A DNA stretch of 64,000 nucleotides, from NCBI GenBank assembly GCA_033063855.1, contig CP093830.1:6944854-7008853 (forward strand), written 5' to 3'. Made by a program: the position numbers and the translations under genes. A model generated the notes under the pieces. That model was not told where the DNA came from. It saw nothing but the letters and a program-made list of their open reading frames with translations, and searched no databases. Positions 23,201-36,500 of this stretch are shown piece by piece (positions within the stretch are counted from its first letter, which is position 1; the number at the start of each line of letters is the position of its first letter). The stretch is from Smittia aterrima. Its lineage: Eukaryota; Arthropoda; Insecta; Diptera; Chironomidae.

Positions 23201-26200
23201 GCATATCGCATGAGACGACGATGGCGGAGAGCGAAACATGTTGCAGAAACACTTCATAAAACATTTTAGGACTTTGCAGGTTTTTCTTTCACGTCGCGGC
23301 TAATGAATTTCATTTCATTTCATCGGCACACATGCCTGCACACCAGCGATTCGATGCATTCGAAATTGATTGTGAATTTTTTGAATATTTGCAGAGTTTT
23401 CCTTTTACGACGTTCAAGTCTATTTGGGTCTACGAGTTGAGTTTTGCAACTTGAACAAAAAAAAATCGGATTTGTTTTGAATAATCAGTCAAGTGAGTGA
23501 GTCTCAAGAGACTTAATTAAATCGAACAATCAACAGCTTTGTCTTGAAAATTTTCAACTTTCACGCTTAAAGCAGCTGCTAATGTGTCGTCAGTTCCCAG
23601 AGGGAAAAAAGATCTTTGTCCATTTACGATCGCCAGAGTAAATTTAATCGCTCGAAGGAGAAAGAAGTTGTCTCAGCTATGGCGAAGTCTTAGCTCAATC
23701 AAAACTCGTCTTCGCTTCTTGCATCACTGAGTCTCGTGACTTTCTCTTCGCTAATTTCCGTCGATTGTCTCCTGTGCTTGGACAGTGCTCGCGCATCGTT
23801 GTCATAAAAACTCGCCCTGACAAACTCGATGAAATTAAAATCTCATTTTTGTACAATTTGACATGCAATGGCACTTAACGCGACAAAACTCTCTTTAACA
23901 ATTTTATTGCTCATTGAAAGAAGCGATTACAAAAGACTTTTAGATGAAGAAGAAGAAGATTTAACATTCGAAGAAGATTATTAACATCTTAACGATTACG
24001 ATGAGTTTTATCGCAAAATAGAAATTAAATGTTTTTTTGAAGTAATAAAGAGATTTGAGGGCAGTAAAAAATTTCCTTCAATGGCTTAATCGTTGACCCC
24101 CAAGTCCGAACGCATGTAACGTCTTAGAACCGTTAAATATTTATTTATTGTTTGATGAACAATTGAATTCGAGTTTGTTTTGCAGTCAGAAAGTCAGAAG
24201 AGAAATTCGTAGAGAAGGTGAACAATCTCGTTGAGGCGAGAGATCAAAATTATAACTTTACAACTCTCGACGAGGCGCGATTCAAGCACCTTAGGGCAAA
24301 GCAGAGAGAAACTTTACATCAGCTCAAGCTGCAAAATGTTAAGTAAATCGCTACTGCTGCAAGCGAAAGCCAACATGAACTAAACGGTCGAAATGCAAAA
24401 AGAGATTTGTTTACGTCGTCGATTGATTGAATAACCTTCAAGTGTTCAAAGCCATGGCGTAACTCACAGCACTTCGGAACAAAAGCGGAACACTTAAACG
24501 CGTATTTGGCTTTACATTGTTATACTTTGATTAATGCTTGATAATCAAATATTTACATTTTAATTATTGATATATTGACAGGTCGAGTTCTTAACTCTTA
24601 AGTTATCGAAAGGCTGACCAAATCGTTGATTATCGAGAAACGGATTAGCTCTTTGTGTAGTAGCCGATGTCATGATAATTCTTGAAATTCCAAAGAATTA
24701 TAAAATCGTAAATTAAAAGTCGTAAATTCCAAAAATTCCCAGCTCGTCTCAAAGTATTTATTGACACCCTAAATTTGATTGAGGCGATTGCTTAATAGCG
24801 AAAGAGAAAAGCAGCTTGATTGACAATTAGACTGTTTGCTTTTTCGGCGAACTGAGAACTTCCCAATTGAACAATTTACTGTCAAATATTTGAGTTTTTT
24901 TAACGGATCTCAAGATGAATTTGGATAATGGATTAGGCTTCACTGACAAGCCGTCAGTGGAAACAAATTCGCTAACTAGGTTAAGAATTTATTGTTCTAT
25001 CGACGTCGAGTGTTGGCTGTTGATCGATGAAATTATTTCGTGGCCTCACCATCGTCAAGAGATTACAATCGATCAACATTCGCTCGTCTCTTGATTGATT
25101 TCTGCTGTCGAAGGATGGAGAAGGCAAGAAAGTCATAAAAGTACTCGTCGGAAGCCTTTATTAGATTTTCAAGGATTTTTTTTCATTAAGAAACGCCGCT
25201 AAAAAAAGTTGATTGCATAAAATCTTTTTACGTCGTTCGACCTCGTAAGTAATAAAGCTTCTTACGGTCCACGGTGAGTGATTGCTTCACTTCGCTTTTT
25301 CCCTCCCCCTTTCTCGCCTTAACAATAAAGCCGTCTCTCGTTTTCAATTCTTGCACGCGCATCTTAGATAATTAACTTGACTCTTTATTTGAATAAATTT
25401 CCTTGCAAAAATATAAAGATTCGTCGTTAATTAAAAAGGTCGAGGAATGAGTGAGTCATTGCCATGTTGTTGTGAGTTTTTATGTCCAAGCCATCAATCA
25501 ATCGACGTTTCTTTTCTTACTTCTCGAGACTTATTATGGAAATTAATTTAGCGAAGCATGAAACTCTTGAGGAAATCAGAAGCGCGACAATTATCCAACT
25601 CGACTCACCTCAGCAATGCTCGTTTCGTAAGGAGCATTGACGAAAACTGGCGGATTGTCATTAACATCTGACACACGAACGATTATCGGAATGTTTCGAT
25701 TACGGCTTGGCGTTGATTTAATTGTGCAAGATATCTGCGAACGGAACACACAAAAAAAAAATTGAATATTAATTCACTTGCTCCAGTTGGCGACCCGCTG
25801 AGAGTCACTTAAAGCAAAAGGAGAAAAAAAAACTTACCGTGAACTGAATGTGACTCAAATTCTCTTTATCGCGATCGAGTGGATGAACCAGTTGTAGAAG
25901 TTTCCCGTTCAGCTTGAACAAATTGTTGTTCCCTTCAGGAAAATTTAAGCCGAGCGTGATCTCGTCTTCGACATCGCCGTGAATTGGCAGCTTTGGTGGA
26001 TTCTCATGGGAACCGATAGCTAGATGAATAGAGAGAGCGAAGAGAAGACGTTAATTCGATTGATATTTAAATTTTAATTAACGAAAAAAACCAAACGCTG
26101 ATCGTAATCTCGTTGAATGAACTCTCCAGTTCGGTCAGCAACGCGCATAAATCATTTCCTTATGATTAATAATGAATTAATTCAGATCAGTCTCTTTCTC

Positions 26201-27571
26201 TCTCCGTCTTCGTCTCGTCTTATTATTTGTTTTTCGTTACAGATCACTTGCTAAGCTAAGCTAAGCGGAGAGTCATAGCTCATGCCCCCATCGGCGTATT
26301 TCGTAATTAATTAAGCGACTAGAAGTTTTCTCCTTCTATCTTTTCATTGTTCTCGTTTCACAAAACACGAAGTCACCTACTGCGCGTGTATAAACAGCGA
26401 CTGCTTCCACAACGATTTAGGGATTATTTATGTTATTTTGTTATGTCGGATCAGTTCGTGGAGCGACGGCGAGTATCTAATAGATTTATAATTAATTCTA
26501 CTCTAATCGCGATTCAAACTCCGTCTTTGTTCGACTCCACGAGTGATTGGCTGTTGTTGTTGCTGTTTGTCTGTACATTGCGAAACTTGTAGTTGAATAT
26601 GAACTCGCGACAGGTAATCATAAAAGCGAATTGTTTCCTATTTGCGCGAAGTATCTTTTCGTATGCAAGAGCAGAGTCGATGAAGTTTCGCCAACTTTCA
26701 TTTTTCCCTGATTATCGCGGAGAAATGTTTTTCATTGTTTTTTATTTTACGAGATGAAATTGAGAAACTTTCGCGTAGCTCGTGTGCTTTAATCATTGAC
26801 ATTATAAAACTTTTACGGAGATAATCGGGAGGAGGAAGGCATCGGTTATAAAGTTTCTCACGATTTCAGAGACTCCGAACACAGAAGCGATTTGAAGCGG
26901 GCAGGTTGCGATCCCGTCGTCTCTCTCATGTCGACACAATTGTCAACTCACAAAGCTTATCAAAAAAATTATGATTTCCTTGATGTCAACTGCAATTACA
27001 GAGTCAGCCATGAAGATAAATTCAGCTTTAACCACTCGATAATTGAAAGGGAGAGAGACGGAGAGAAAATGATCTGTGAGCGCGTGGAGTCGCAAATAAA
27101 CTTAATGGAATTCACATTTTCACGACACATTCCATTTATGGATGAAATTGAACTTCACAATTCCAGCGACTCACGAGCGATTGCAATTTGCAGTTTCGTA
27201 AATTTTCGTAGCTTTATTGTTAAGTTCGATCTCGCCTGTCGCAAATATCAAATGACTGGCTCGAGAGATAAAAAGCGAAACTGTTCGAAAGTGAATGCGT
27301 TGCGACATCCTTGGCGATGGGAAATTTAATTCTCATGCACGGAACGTTTTCGCTTTTATCACTTTCGAAAAGATATTACTCATAATGAATTGTCTCGCTT
27401 GTACAACTCACCGTCTCCTCGACTCTCCTCGATGTCGATGATAATGTTGTTCTGGCCAGTTTCTGTTTCGCACAGTTTCCCATAAATGCCGATCACCATC
27501 AGTTGATTGAATAACAGAAACAGCACTTTTGTCAGCAGCATTCGTCGGCTGTTGAGTTTCCAGAGCCTCAT
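17267..27571 (-). CDS. Protocadherin-15-like cadherin (11 EC repeats, one TM, short tail)
   Basis: Eight coding exons, 27412-27571, 25838-26019, 25609-25734, 22240-22416, 22112-22177, 19021-21099, 17486-18957 and 17267-17429, keep phase and give 1474 aa. A signal peptide (MLLTKVLFLLFNQLMVIG) starts it. I count eleven cadherin repeats with calcium motifs such as DVNDNPPVF, DVNDNKPEI, DANDNAPEF and DFNDNPPVF. EC3 has the Cys-loop (YQDCLSFDGSCINPEY) seen in the PCDH15/Cad99C/Cad74A/Cad87A group. A roughly 120-aa membrane-proximal domain precedes the single TM (LVSISIVVAIVGITGIIYVF). The cytoplasmic tail is about 55 aa with no catenin-binding motif. Eleven ECs plus a membrane-adjacent domain is the PCDH15 layout. 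I cannot say which Drosophila Cad gene is its ortholog. An acceptor-like CGCAG sits 3 nt before the ATG, so a non-coding 5' exon probably lies upstream. Confidence 0.88.
22417..25608 (-). other. Cadherin intron 3 (3.2 kb)
   Basis: This lies between the exon ending in APYETSIAE and the exon starting STPVGTT. It holds only short chance open frames. I see no nested gene and no clear repeat. Confidence 0.6.
26020..27411 (-). other. Cadherin intron 1 (1.4 kb)
   Basis: This intron separates the signal-peptide exon from EC1. It includes three CTAAG units in a row near 26250-26265 and no supportable gene. Long first introns often carry enhancers, but nothing here proves that. Confidence 0.55.
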
Positions 27572-30500
27572 AGTCTGCGATGATTATCAAGTTGTCGGGA
27601 AGTTATGTAAAAAAAATAAAATAGAGAAATATATTAATAAATATTGTCACGAGGCTTGAAATGAGTTGTTCTTGTTTTAATTCACAATTTACAGTCATAT
27701 ATGAAATTAATTTAGAACGCTCAACGCTTTGATTAAATTAGTTCGTGAGAAAATTCAAAAGATTCAAATCTACTTCTTGTTTTATCTATGATCTCTCTTG
27801 CTTGGAAATCTTGTTCATGTCCCACATCTTTCAGCTTTAGATGATCTCTCGCGCTCATGAAGTGCAGGAGGTGATGAAATCATATAAAGAACAATGAGCC
27901 AACATTTTCAGTCATATCCAACTCAACCAGCCGTGAAATCATAATTGTGAGCTTTGTAAGCAAAGTCTAGCTTCGCATTAACTCTTAATTCAGGTGTTTA
28001 TTACTTTACAAGCATTTATATCCATCATTTAGTGGGAAAATTTATGATCATGAATTTCCATAAAAATAATAAATTTAATTGGCTCGGTTTGCTGCTTTTC
28101 CACTACTCGCGTCTCTCGAGTGAAATAATTTCGCTATAAAACTAATTTAATATTTATTTTTCCTCCTTCTCGACAACGAGTTTCTCGATGCGATGAAATC
28201 ATGTTAATTCGCAGTCGGGTTCTCATAAGCTGTCTTCATTGTTTCGGAGGGAGAGAGTTAAACTTTGGAATTCATTAGAAGGAAAGTCGAGAATTTGATA
28301 ATTAATTGTGGAGGAAATTCTTTGGTGTTCCTCGAGGCGATCGAGTCTTTTGTCCGTTCTCCATCGAAAATAATTGCTGTTGAAATAATCTGCAGACGCC
28401 AACAAACCGATAAAATAAACTGTATCATTTCTCTTGATTCCACTTCTCGCGTCTTCCGTCGACTTTATCATTTCTCTGTTCGCTACATTTTATCTCTTCT
28501 TCGTTCCAGCTCTTTTTCAATAAAAACGAGATTTCTTTTATTTTAAATTCTTAATTATGAAGAATATATGGAGAATATAAAGTTCTTCGAGCGATCGGAG
28601 ATGACTCTTTAATCGAGGGAATTGTTTTGTGATAAGGAAGACGACACACACGTCACTTGCGAACGCCCACAAACAGGAAAACTTTTTGGGTGTTCTGATC
28701 AGCATTAAAACGTAATAAAGTTTCGTCTCTCACTCGCTTGCTCGCTCGTCTTTAGTGGAGAAAAAAAAATTCACGAGAAATCGCTTTCTTCTTCTTAAGC
28801 ATGAACTCTCCACGTACAACCCAAAAAGTCAAACGAAGAAGTAAGAAACATTCGATGGTTTGATCGTGGGCTGGCGAGTGAGTGAGAGAAGAAGAAAACA
28901 ATTTTTTTTGTTTATTATTTGAGACTTTAATCGCATTTCTGGCCTAAATTTCCTTCGACGTTAAACGACGAGTTAAATGTTTCTTGTTCTCTCGAGTCGA
29001 GCAAACACACAACGCTCGATGAGATTGTTTTTTGTTTCTCGAGATGATTTTTGATCTCACGCAATCCTTAATTGCGGGCCAAAGCAATTGAACAACAATT
29101 TCAGCTCCTCCTGAGCTACTGACATTAAATTCCTAGAAACGCGGTTAAAAGCCAATTTTCCCAACGAATTAATGATAAAAATGGGATTGCTAATGATTAA
29201 TTTATCTTTTCAAACATAATTGCGGCCATACGTCTTAACCGCTCTCGCCTCGATGTGGAAAATTATTAAATTTGTGCAACTTGTGTAGCTAATTTCAAAT
29301 TCCACTGAGCTCGCTCATTGCCAATTCGATTGGCTCGCGTATTTATTACAAGTTCATAAAGTAAGGTGGCGGAGATTGCGGGCGGCTCGAAACTTGTTTG
29401 ACGAAAAAATAAAAATAAAAACAAGCTCGAGCATAACTTTGTGTTTTTCATAATCTCGTTCACACTCTCATTCGTTATCGATGTCGATTGTAGAACGAGG
29501 CGAATAGGAAATCAATTGTATCTGCTTAGTCAAGTGAACGGAAAACAGAACTTTTTTTTGTCGGTTGTTTTAGTTAAAGTTTACCGTTGCGGAATGAAGT
29601 CGCTCCTTGTTTCTAACTTGTCGTTAAGAGTTTCATGCACTTGACGAATTAAGTGGGAAGAATGAGAGAGAAAAACGAACGTTTAGATAATCCATGATAA
29701 GACGGAACTTTAATTTCTTTACTGAGTGATTTCCTATTAAGTGCCATGACTTGATTCCGACGCATATCAACATGGCACTGATTGCACGCTGTTGATTTAA
29801 ATTTCAAACTCGACCAGTGAACGAGTAGATCGAGTTGAAAGGCGCACTTAGTGGGAGAACAAGTCGACTTGATGCTACCTGGGGTAATTGTCAATTACGA
29901 TTTGCTCCGAAACATTATTAATATCGAATGGAATGTGTTTTTCCTCTTCTTCATTTCTCTTCGTTTAGAGAGATTATAAGTGCACAAGCTTCAAACATGT
30001 AAGCTTCTTTAACAAACAATTCTCTAACAATCTTCTCATGTAACCTTTTTTTTCTCCTCCACTTCTGCATTTCTTTGGCTAACGAAGTGAAAGAAAAGCG
30101 AGCACGAACCGTTAGAAATTTATACAAAAAACTCTAATTCAGCGAAATCATCGAGTGAAGCATAATTTTGTTAGGTGATAGACGATCCTTTATGGTTAGA
30201 ATAAGATGCCATTAAGACAACGCCACAGAGAGTAAGAGGGCGTCAAAGCTTAACCCAGTTTAACGATCAATAAAAAAAAGTGTTTCATCTTTCGCGAAAA
30301 CGAGCGTGTCTGTGGAAACCCGGTCAGTAACAAGGGCACATACATCAGGATTGTTTATTGATTCATTAAAAGATATTGGCGCTTTGCATGGCATTCTCGC
30401 GGTTGGGCGTCGCAAACGAGTCGTTTGGCCTCCTCTTAAATGGCTCTCATCGGCGTGCGAGAGAGAGCAGACTGGGCATTAGAAAGATGAAATTAACTTA

Positions 30501-33500
30501 ATTTATATGCGATATGTGATCAAGCCAACGAAGTCGGGAAGAGAATTTCGAGAAATTTGTTTTCTTTTCTTTCGTTTTTACCTGAAAACATCGCTCGATG
30601 TGAATTTTTCTCGTCTTGGTGGCAGCAAGAGCGATAGGAAATAATAAAATAATAAACTCTTTTCTCATTCACTTCGCCGTCACCTGCTGTGATGAGAGTT
30701 CGGCCCTATCTCGATGTTTAAAGTCCAGTAAACGTCTTTAAGCATTTATTCTCTTCGTCTAATGAAATATTGGATTCAAATATTTGTTCGTATTCGTATT
30801 AATCCATAATTTATCAGATTGCCGGCCCCGTACGTCTTTTTACTAATAACAGACGACCACATTGAATAGAAGAGAGAAGAAAGCTAGAAATAGCTTATTA
30901 AAGTCGATGATTTCGGTTTGAATTATAACTCAATACAGGAAATAAACTTGCGGTCGTTCACGAGAGGATCCTTTTCATGGCAATTATCATTGACGAAGAT
31001 CATCTTCCAACAACGATTAAAATGATAAAAAAAAAATCTCAGTCGACATCAAGCGACAGCTTCAAGTCGAAGCATCCGATCGAGACCTTTTAATTAAATT
31101 CATCATCGTGCAGCATAATCAATTTGCCGCCCCATTCTCTTTGCTGTTATTAGCCGAGATCACGAAACGTGCTGTAGCCACCGAAGCAGAATGGAAGCTT
31201 ATAACTCTGAGCAGAAATAAAAAAAAAGCCAAAGAGAACCGAGAGCCAATCTATAAAGATATATAAATTACATTTAATCACGAAATCAATCATTTGAAAT
31301 GCGATTATTTCGCTGCGATGCAGAGCGCGTCAAAGATATGAGTCACAAACATCTTTTAAAGGCTTAACAGATCTCGCGGAGCGACACGAACAAGCCAAAA
31401 AGAGTTGCGCAAAGGAGATTGAGATCGTTTTAGGGTGTCCATTGACTTTACTCCTTTGAGCTGGAGTTTCAAAGCTGAGGAGCATGGTCAACCTTTTTGA
31501 AATCCGACACTTACCATTTTTTGTGTGTTGATGATGATTTCTCAGTGCACTGTCCCGAATGATTTCCGATCAGCGATTTTTCACTCTTTTTTTTCGCTTC
31601 CTAGCGGCTGCTAAGACCCAAACAAATGTCGAGGGTGAACGAAACTCTTTTTTTTCTGTTCGTCGTTTGCTTATAAAATTACATTTAACACAATTGATAA
31701 TTTAATCTGAAAACCGCAGCAAACGATCGCGCGAAGAGGAGGATGATGAAACAAAATCATTGAACCGTGTTCTGGTTTGCAGTTTTCTTTCGATTTATGG
31801 AACAATTTTCTGCGCAAGATTCTTTTATCTTTTACAGCATAATGTTGATCGTTTCCCGTTTTCTCTCTCGCGCGAAAGGAATTTCGTGGAGCTGTTTATG
31901 GTCACTCAAAGGCCGTTCTAATAAGCCTTGCGGTTGAACTTTTCGGATTCACTTCTATTTATCAAACAAACACTTAATAGCATCAGAAGATTTATCATAA
32001 ATCAGTTGAAGGCTGACTCGCCTTTACCAACAAAACACAATGCTCTTTCTTTTCTCTTTAACTTTAATCCACTTTAGCGGCCTGAATTCAATTCTTTACG
32101 ACTTTGCGAATCTCTTTTTTTTCTTTCTTCGATGCTTTCTTCCTTTATTGAAATGCAACAACGTCTACGCGCAATTTGGACCGCAAATCAATTATTTTCC
32201 CCTCAGGGCTTCGTTTGACGTAAAGCCGACTTCAATCGTCGTCATTCGATCGACTAGCGAAAAAGAAGGCTGAACAGCTCGCGATGTTTATTCATCACCC
32301 AACATTGCCGTTTTGTCTGTCAATCGACTCTCTCGATGTTCGAGTATCTGGAAAGGAACAAGAATGAAAATTCAAATTAAATTTGATTTTATTTTTCAAT
32401 GTGCATTTATTATGCGAGGCTGTAGGTAAATCGAGAGCGAGCTGAGAGGCGAAACATCATGCGATTCTGTCGCTTATAAGCTTTTAATGAATGAATGGAC
32501 AAAAATAAATGTATTTAAACATCAATCAAAAATGCTTATTGTTGTGCTCTCGCTGGATTTGCGGCAGCTTTTGCCAAAACGTCGTCGAAGATCAAAACGT
32601 GGCAATAAAACAAGATTTTTCTTCTCTTCTCTTATTTTAATAAGACTGTGAAACCAAAACCGCAAGCAAGAGGGAAAAAAATCAGACTTTACAAGGAGTC
32701 ATGAACAGCCAAGGTTACAAATTGAAGTTTTCAACTCTTTGGTAAGATTTTTTTTTTCCTTCTCTCTCTCAGCCGAGCGCTTGAGTCTTGTGGATGCTTC
32801 ACGCGATAAAACCGCAAAATGTCGACAGCAATGCAGCGACTCTCAGTCTACGAGCATTCGAAGTTCTTGCATAAATTAGCGCGACCTTACAAAGTGACAC
32901 AAAACTTTTCCACAACTCAAACGACTCAACTGTTAAATTATCAGCAAGAGCTTCGTCTATTGCAGAGCAAAAAAATACTTAGTCCTCGTGTAGGTGTCGT
33001 TAATCGTTTATTATACATTTTTTTGTCTTTTCTCATTCTAAACCAGATTTAATTTCCAAGAAACCTCTTTTATATGCAAATTTCTTTATGGTGTAGCTCG
33101 ATGTTGAAACGAAACAGCCAAAGGAGAGAAATAATAAAAAGAAACAGCGATTGTCGAGCTTGGAGCTTGAGCCGAACGTGAACGCGAGGAGAAGAAAAAT
33201 CCAAAGAAACTTAAACAGGTGCCAAGATTGAAAAATAATATTTATTATTAAAGTCATTATTAGCGAATGCGTGATTGTAGATTTAAGACAATGTGCACTA
33301 GCGATAAGTTTCATAGGCAATCGCTCAACGAGAAACGAGTTCTCTCTACGTTCCAATGAGTGTGCGAGAACTTGAGATCGGAATATTTGCCCGTCTAATA
33401 CCCGACAATTGCTGAAAACACTTTTTCTTCATCCAGCAGCACGGCAAGTGTTGTTTGATATTCTCGCCTCTTGCTTTTAAAAGAAACATTGCGATTTGCA

Positions 33501-36500
33501 TAAAATTCGCATAAATTTGTGTGTAAATAAATTTTCAACGGCGATGATTGCCAGCTTTTATGATTTACTTTGATGCAAATGAAGTTGTTAATGCGTCGAT
33601 GCACTAAAAACTTATTTTTCTTTTGACTAATTTACGGTGTTAACTCTTTGAGAGCATGAGAAGTGCTCAGACGAAACATTGTGGCATTTAGTCTCGAACA
33701 ACAAAGGAAATTTTCGTCGCTCTTCTTTGACTGCCCACTTTTCTGGGAAATAAATTATGGCAACAAAGAATTGTTTCTCCCAAAAACAGTCAAAGCATTC
33801 TTGTCGTGTCTCACAAATCTCTTTTCTTTCCGAGAATTGTCTGATTGAGACTTTTTAATGAAAAGGTGTCGCTGAAGCATTATCGTGATGATGTTTCGCT
33901 CAATTCTAACTCTTTTTCCAATCGCTTTTGATCTTTCACTGTCTGCTGTTGCTTTTTGTTCAGCCGCGGACATCAAATTATTGTCAATTATATCAATTGG
34001 CCCAGAAGCAGCACTCTTCGAGTATGAGAGAGAGAAAGAGAAGAAGCTGACGAAAGCGAACGGTTACGAAGAACTAACGAGAAAATTAGAAAATTGCGAT
34101 CGCTTTTGTGTCCCATCATCGTCGTCGTGTCTTCCCTCCGCCAACTCCTTTCCTATTGACTCGCATTCGCAATCAAATGTCAATCAACAAATGTAACATT
34201 TCTCCGTTAGACAGCGGAACAATTTGATGTTGTGATTATTCTCAACGGAGATTGTTAGGCAGTAACAACAGCAGCAGCCAACAAAGAGACGAGAGAAAAT
34301 TCCGAGCATGTTGGACGTTTAAGTCACCGCAAAGCTGAGACTAGAGTGGCATGTCGTACTCAATATTTGCTTATTCTCGAACGCCCCGAAACGACAATTG
34401 CTGGGCATTTGAAAGCAGTAATTGTTTCTTCATATCGTTGAATAGAAAATTATGCCATTAACTAACGATTTCGAGCTCGCATAACAAGCGAAAGGAGCAA
34501 AGAACGAACAAACAAAAAATTAGCGAAGGAGCTCTCGGAATTCTTCGAGTCTCGCTGCCTTGGCATCATCGCAATTACAAATTAGTTTCGTTTACCACGG
34601 CTCAAGAACATTCCCGGAACGCTTTCCTATGGGAAAATAAATTAACATTATCAGCCGCGCGTCCATAACGGTAAACGTCGCTTCATAAAAACATTTAACT
34701 AAGCTTGCTTTAGAAATGAACATCATCAGTCTAACCGAATCATAATGCGATAAAATTTATTGCAAAAAATAAATTCTCTTCTTCGCGGGATGGAGAAAAA
34801 GTTAATTATGAATGCAGCGAGAGTTTCTTTTCGTTAATTGACGATGGCTCTGGATGTTTTATAGGTGAGAACTTAACTGTGAATGCTTATCCGATGCCCT
34901 AACGAGCTTTCTTTCTGTTTTGACATTCATTCAGGTAAATAGTGATTCGAGGAAGAGTTAAGATTTCAGTTTCACAAACTCTGAGAGAGTCAGGTGCCTC
35001 CATTAGCATCGAGATTAATTAATCTGTTTCCGTGTATCAATGTTTTCGTAATGGAACCCAAATCGAGTCGATATTTCATTGAAAAAAAAACAACGATCAC
35101 TTCTCTCCTTCCCTGCAGCCGAAAACGTTTTCGACTTTGAAATTCAATTTACAGTCACGCAACACAAACTTTTGATCGGTTGCTTCTTTCAATCAGATCG
35201 CCGACAGAGAGAGACACACAATTTCAATAAAAACCAAATCTAAAAACAATTAAAAACCAAATAAAAATCGATGTAAGAAACAAATGAGGGAGAGATGCGA
35301 GGCCTTAATTTGAATAGCTCAAACATACGAAAGACACAATAAAAGCTTCGTAAGAAAAACTAAAACTTTAATCGTTGTCAATAAAAGAAAAAGACGAAAG
35401 AATCTACGATATAAACTGAATTGACAAACGACTCACTCGTTGATGTTTTATTGAAGCTTGAATTGGACAAAGATTTGTTTTATGGCGATCAATAACAACG
35501 AAAGCGTCAAGAAGAGAAAGACGCGGTGATAAGCTTTTTATAGCGTAGCCGATCGAGAACATTGGCCTTTGGTCGTGAGAAGGATCTCCAAGCTCTCATC
35601 ACCAACAAAATTTATTCGATCGAGATTGACTAGAAACATCTTTATCTTCGAAACGAAATCTCCCGGGCATCCTGTCGAGACTGTCGCGAAACGAAAAATT
35701 GAAACGTTAAACGCCGGTCGACGTGCCCACAGAAGAAGTATCAAATGTCTACAAGCGAAATTTTTTCGTGGCTTGAGTTATGTGATCAACTTTTATGACG
35801 AAGCGTCGTCGTCTTCTCGCGGCGCTGTCATCGGTGCGATCTGACTTATATGTTAATGATTAAGTTGTAAAGAAATCCCAGCGAAAAGTCGAAAAAAGGC
35901 TTTAACTGCTTGGTTTATTAATTAATTATGCAAATGGTATTCTTTTCTGTGAGTGACCGTGCGTTTCTCCTCTCACTCCCGGGAGAAAATCAAGATCCAA
36001 CAAAACCCGTTCGATGACTGTCGACTAATGTATTTATGTAAGAAGACGTTTTGCTTCGTTTTATGTGACAGCAAAATAAATCTGCGCGGTGAGAATATCG
36101 TGGCGAGTCATAAATTCAAACGTTTTTCGTTATATTTCGCTCACTTACGAGTCGATTCGGGGCAATAATTTTCGCCACTTCCTCAGATCAAATTACCGAG
36201 CCCCATAACTTAGAAAACGGTGTAGCCTTTCACGATGAATTTATTGTGCACCTTGTCGATTTTGGCGATCAAAACTGAAGTTTTGTCTGCATCGCTCTGG
36301 GCCTGATCGTGCCTTGCTTGCGATAAAGGTAAAAATATGGTAGGAAAGAGTGTCGACCGCAAGCCTTTTCCTTTTCGACTACTTTACGACTGCAGATTTT
36401 TTTTTTAGAAAGTTTCATCAGTGAGTGAGAAATAAGAAGAAAAATGTTTATCGCTCTCGATTTCTCGTGCTGAATATTTGCATAATTTATTAATGGCAAG

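Noticed and set aside
26250..26266. Three CTAAG units in a row
   Set aside because: Too short to distinguish from ordinary low-complexity DNA.
26892..27329. Plus open frame of 145 codons inside cadherin intron 1
   Set aside because: No family resemblance, codon use like surrounding intron, and it runs antisense within a clear intron.
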